A stretch of 8,856 nucleotides of DNA, from contig CAAESW010000040.1 in NCBI GenBank assembly GCA_900758845.1, forward strand, positions 1 to 8,856. Direction: 5' to 3'. The stretch is from an uncultured Collinsella sp. Lineage in GTDB: Bacteria; Actinomycetota; Coriobacteriia; Coriobacteriales; Coriobacteriaceae. Below the pieces are notes generated by a model. The model was not told the origin of the DNA. It did no database searches and saw only the letters and a program-made list of their open reading frames with translations. This document shows, one piece after another, positions 6,014 to 8,856 of the stretch (its first letter is position 1; each line of letters opens with the position of its first letter). The position numbers were made by a program, and so were the translations under genes.

Positions 6014-6697
6014 ATGGCTTTTGAGCCCGCTCAACATAGCTTTATCACGCTCGAGGGCGTCGATGGCGCCGGCAAGTCCACGCAGGCGCGCCTGCTTGCC
6101 CGCGCGCTCGAACTCGCTGGCTACCAGGTTGTGAGCCTGCGCGAGCCGGGCGGTACCGCCATCAGCGAAAAGATCCGTGCTCTGCTGCTCGACCCCGCCA
6201 ATACGGCGATGGGCGACACTTGCGAGCTGCTGCTGTATGAGGCCGCCCGTGCCCAGCTGGTGCACGAGGTCATCGCGCCCGCCCTTGCTGCCGGCAAGGT
6301 TGTCCTGTGCGACCGCTTCTACGATTCCACGACCTGCTACCAGGCGTTTGCCGATGGCCTCGATCGCCAGATAGTGCGCGACGCCAACAACCTGGCCGTC
6401 GCGGGTACGCACCCGGCGCTCACACTCGTCTATCACATCACGCCCGAGCAGGCGGCGCTGCGCATGGCCGACCGCGGTGCGGCAGATCGCATGGAGGCTA
6501 AGGGCATGGCCTTCCAAGAGCGTGTCTACCAGGGATTTTGCGCCATCGCCGCCGAGGAACCAAACCGCGTAAAGCTCATCGACGCGACCGCGTCCATCGA
6601 GGACGTCTTCGCGCGGACGGTCGAGCAGGTTCGCGTCTACGGCCTCGACATTTCCCAGGACGCCGTCACCGCCGCGCTTGCCCAGGAGGCCGAGTAA
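6014..6697 (+). CDS. tmk: Thymidylate (dTMP) kinase
   Basis: Tmk phosphorylates dTMP to dTDP with ATP in the cytoplasm, an essential step of dTTP supply. The 227-residue product has the P-loop EGVDGAGKST (14-23), the REPGGT motif (43-48) that contacts substrate, and the DRF motif (Asp100-Arg101-Phe102) in DRFYDSTTCYQ. It also has a lid with RGAADRME (154-161) followed by FQERV. Family members usually have Ala where this protein has Cys108 (STxAYQ). The length is slightly above the usual 205-215 because of a short N-terminal lead and a C-terminal extension. A purine-rich site GGAAGGGG (5998-6005) lies 8 bases before the ATG. It is the first gene of an operon with holB, which starts one base after its stop; tmk-holB adjacency is common in Gram-positive bacteria. 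Confidence 0.96.
   Translation: MAFEPAQHSFITLEGVDGAGKSTQARLLARALELAGYQVVSLREPGGTAISEKIRALLLDPANTAMGDTCELLLYEAARAQLVHEVIAPALAAGKVVLCDRFYDSTTCYQAFADGLDRQIVRDANNLAVAGTHPALTLVYHITPEQAALRMADRGAADRMEAKGMAFQERVYQGFCAIAAEEPNRVKLIDATASIEDVFARTVEQVRVYGLDISQDAVTAALAQEAE
6684..6689 (+). promoter_or_regulatory. Ribosome binding site that fixes the holB start
   Basis: AGGAGG lies 9 bases before the ATG at 6699, inside the end of tmk. The longer in-frame form from TTG at 6678 would contain this site and is unlikely. Confidence 0.8.
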
Positions 6698-6698
6698 C

Positions 6699-7826
6699 AT
6701 GGCCCCCGCTCAGGCAAGCCTGCTGGCCAAGCTCGACACCCAAGAGCGCGTGCGCGACTTTTTGACCAACGCCGTCGCCAGCGGCCGCGCATCGCACGCC
6801 TACCTGTTTTTGGGCGCTCCCGGCGCCGGCAAGCTCGATGCCGCATGGGCGCTCGCCCAGGCCTTCCTGTGCGAGCAGGACGGCTGCGGCGCATGCGACA
6901 GCTGCGTGCGCGTTGCGCGGCACACGCATCCCGACGTGCACTATTACACGCCCGAGAGCGCCACGGGCTACCTCATTGCCCAGACCCGCGAGCTGCTCGA
7001 CGATGTGCTTCTGGCGCCCATCCGTGCCAAGGCCAAGGTCTACATCATCGACCGTGCCGAGCAGCTGCGCGCCAACACCGCCAACGCACTGCTCAAAACA
7101 CTCGAGGAGCCGCCCGAGGGCGTTATGTTCATCTTGTTGGGCACCTCGGCAGACGTGATGCTGCCCACCATCGTGAGCCGCTGCCAGTGCGTGCCGTTTC
7201 GGCTGGTGTCGCCCGCCGTCGCCGCGCAGGCCGTGAGCCGCGCCACCGGTCAGGACCCTGCGCGTTGCCGCATGGCCGTCGCAGTAGCGGGAAGCCCCGC
7301 GCGTGGCATCGAGTTCCTCAAGAGCGCCGAGCGCCAGGACGCCCGCCGTCAGATGGTTCGCGCCATCGATTCGCTCATCGCCGCCGACGAGGCCGACGTG
7401 CTCAGCCGCGCCAAGTCGCTCATCGTCGCCGTTAAGGCGCCGCTCGCCGAGGTCAAGTCCACGCAGGAAAAGGTGCTCGAGCAAAACGCCGACTACCTGT
7501 CGCGTGGAGCATTGAAGCAGCTTGAGGACCGCAACAAGCGCGAACTCAACGCGCGCGAGCGTTCGGGTATCATGGAAGCGCTGGCGAGCGCGCGGACGCT
7601 CATGCGCGACGTGCTGCTGACGCTTCAGGACGAGGCAGCCGACGTGGTGAACGAGGACGTGCGCGACACGATCGGGCGGCTTGCCGCCGCGACGAATGTT
7701 GCGGGTGCCACACGGGCGCTCGAGGCAGTCGCGACCGCCGAGCGCAACATCGCCAGAAACGTTACTCCCCAGCTGGCCATCGAGGTCATGCTGTTCGATA
7801 TCAGGAAGGCACTGAAATGCCGTTAG
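6699..7826 (+). CDS. holB: DNA polymerase III subunit delta prime (clamp loader)
   Basis: Delta prime is the stator AAA+ subunit of the clamp loader that places the sliding beta clamp on DNA. The 375-residue product has the Walker A region GAPGAGK (39-45), followed by Leu46 where an active ATPase has Ser or Thr. This fits the known inability of many delta prime subunits to hydrolyse ATP. A zinc module follows (Cys58, Cys63, Cys66, Cys69 in CEQDGCGACDSC). Next come the VYIIDRAEQL and NALLKTLEEPPEGVMFIL blocks (114-146) and the SRC motif (160-162) that carries the arginine finger. The C-terminal part is helical and less conserved. The start at 6699 is set by AGGAGG at 6684-6689. The gene ends overlapping the next gene by 10 bases. 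tau/gamma proteins share the AAA+ core, but the length and the tmk neighbour favour holB. Confidence 0.92.
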   Translation: MAPAQASLLAKLDTQERVRDFLTNAVASGRASHAYLFLGAPGAGKLDAAWALAQAFLCEQDGCGACDSCVRVARHTHPDVHYYTPESATGYLIAQTRELLDDVLLAPIRAKAKVYIIDRAEQLRANTANALLKTLEEPPEGVMFILLGTSADVMLPTIVSRCQCVPFRLVSPAVAAQAVSRATGQDPARCRMAVAVAGSPARGIEFLKSAERQDARRQMVRAIDSLIAADEADVLSRAKSLIVAVKAPLAEVKSTQEKVLEQNADYLSRGALKQLEDRNKRELNARERSGIMEALASARTLMRDVLLTLQDEAADVVNEDVRDTIGRLAAATNVAGATRALEAVATAERNIARNVTPQLAIEVMLFDIRKALKCR

Positions 7827-8856
7827 TTGTACCCGTTAAGTTTACCTACGCCTCGCGCGACCTGTGGTTCGACCCGCAGGATCTGGATATCCTCGAGGCC
7901 GATTACGCCATTTGTTCCACCGAGCGCGGAACCGAGATCGGCCTGGTCACGGCCGATCCCTTCGAGGTGCCGCAAGACGAGATCGGTCAGCCGCTCAAGC
8001 CCGTGCTGCGCGTGGCGAGCGACATCGACCTGCAGCTTGCGGACGACCTAGCCATCCAGGGCGACGAAGCCATGGTCGACTTCCGCCGTCTGGTCAAGGA
8101 GCTCGACCTCGAGATGAAGCCGGTCGGCGTCGAGTACCTGTTTGGCGGCGAGAAGGCCGTGTTCTACTTTGCGGCCGAGGAGCGCGTCGATTTTCGTCAG
8201 CTCGTCAAGGACCTGTCCTCGACGCTGCACATTCGCGTCGATATGCGCCAGATCGGCGTGCGTGACGAGACCCGCCTGGTGGGTGGCTACGCCCAGTGCG
8301 GACAGGAGCTCTGCTGCACGCGCTTTGGCGGACAGTTTGAGCCCGTCTCGATTCGCATGGCAAAAGAGCAGGACCTGCCGCTCAACTCGTCCAAGATCAG
8401 CGGCGTTTGCGGCCGCCTGATGTGCTGCCTGCGCTACGAGTTCGAGGCCTACAAGGACTTTAAGAGCCGTGCGCCCAAAAAGAAGACGCTCATCGATACG
8501 CCGCTTGGCAAGGCGCGTATCCAGGAGTATGACACGCCGCGTGAGCAGCTGGTGCTGCGCCTGGAGAACGGCAAAGTCTTTAAGGTCAACCTGGCCGATA
8601 TGACGTGCTCGGAGGGCTGCAAAAAGAAGGCCGCCGAGCAGGGCTGCAACTGCCGCCCCGACTGCGTGACGCGCGACGTGCTCGAGCGCATCGAGTCGCC
8701 CGAGATGCGTCTGGCGCTCATGGAGCTCGACCGCGAGAACGGCGTCGACGTGGGCGATGGCCTGTCGAGCGCCGACCGTCTTGCCGGCACGTCGATGCCC
8801 AAGCGCCGTCGTCGCGATGCCGATTCCGATGCCCGCGCTGCTCAGGGTCAGGGCGA
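7817..8856 (+). CDS. ricT: PSP1-domain protein of the RicT/YaaT family (3' end outside window)
   Basis: In Bacillus subtilis RicT (YaaT) forms the RicA-RicF-RicT complex, which carries iron-sulfur clusters and steers RNase Y mRNA processing. It also affects sporulation and competence. The visible 346 residues run to the window edge without a stop. Hallmarks are CGQELCCTRF (Cys161, Cys166, Cys167), PVSIRMAKEQDLPLN (176-190) and SGVCGRLMCCLRYE (Cys198, Cys203, Cys204). Beyond the usual core there is a second cysteine group (Cys264, 268, 277, 279, 283). A disordered Arg/Asp/Ala-rich tail then starts near 327, making the protein longer than the roughly 275-residue B. subtilis protein. The ATG at 7817 overlaps the holB end by 10 bases, with GGAAGG at 7804-7809 seven bases upstream. 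The position after tmk and holB matches the B. subtilis order tmk-yaaQ-yaaR-holB-yaaT. The Ric partners are not in the window. Confidence 0.9.
   Translation, partial: MPLVVPVKFTYASRDLWFDPQDLDILEADYAICSTERGTEIGLVTADPFEVPQDEIGQPLKPVLRVASDIDLQLADDLAIQGDEAMVDFRRLVKELDLEMKPVGVEYLFGGEKAVFYFAAEERVDFRQLVKDLSSTLHIRVDMRQIGVRDETRLVGGYAQCGQELCCTRFGGQFEPVSIRMAKEQDLPLNSSKISGVCGRLMCCLRYEFEAYKDFKSRAPKKKTLIDTPLGKARIQEYDTPREQLVLRLENGKVFKVNLADMTCSEGCKKKAAEQGCNCRPDCVTRDVLERIESPEMRLALMELDRENGVDVGDGLSSADRLAGTSMPKRRRRDADSDARAAQGQG

Noticed and set aside
6678..6698. TTG at 6678 as the holB start
   Set aside because: It precedes the AGGAGG at 6684-6689, which is well spaced for the ATG at 6699.
7827..8265. Overlapping plus-strand open frames at 7827-8051 and 7864-8265
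   Set aside because: They are out-of-frame shadows of the RicT-type gene that starts at 7817, whose translation has clear conserved cysteine motifs.

Overview
The window is GC-rich, densely packed bacterial chromosome with strong G/C preference at third codon positions. Protein sequences and gene order point to an actinobacterium, most likely of the class Coriobacteriia (Collinsella-like). The reasons are the topA - tmk - holB order typical of Actinobacteria, a RicT/YaaT-type PSP1 protein directly after holB, NiFe-hydrogenase maturation genes, and an archaeal-style type IA topoisomerase with a lysine-rich tail. The taxonomic placement is inference from memory of these families; no search was run.

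Region 1 (1-2027, + strand) is a tight cluster: the 3' end of a small charged protein (probably TatA/TatB), tatC, hypA and hypB. TatC is the core of the twin-arginine export channel. HypA and HypB deliver nickel to NiFe hydrogenases, and membrane or periplasmic hydrogenases are classic Tat substrates. Gaps are -1, 6 and 55 bases, and the ribosome binding site of each of the last three genes lies at or just after the end of the gene before it.

Region 2 (2082-4658, + strand) is a large type IA DNA topoisomerase. Its catalytic motifs look archaeal rather than like E. coli TopA. It has four Cys4 zinc ribbons and a repetitive Lys/Thr/Ala tail. A strong bidirectional hairpin terminator (4687-4722) separates it from the convergent gene that follows.

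Region 3 (4781-5767, - strand) is a single-pass membrane protein with an N-terminal zinc ribbon, a disordered linker and an acidic helical outer domain. It is the only minus-strand gene and interrupts the usual topA-tmk order. Its upstream region (5768-6013) holds two divergent promoter candidates and, between them, a near-perfect long inverted repeat.

Region 4 (6014-8856, + strand) is a replication and RNA-processing operon: tmk (dTMP kinase), holB (DNA polymerase III delta prime) and a RicT/YaaT PSP1 protein that runs off the window end. The gaps are 1 base and a 10-base overlap.

Most of the window is core genome. I found no RNA gene, CRISPR array or transposase, and no clearly undescribed system. 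The least explained items are the inverted repeat at 5836-5904, the zinc-ribbon membrane protein, the archaeal-like topoisomerase signature and an extra cysteine cluster in the RicT homologue.
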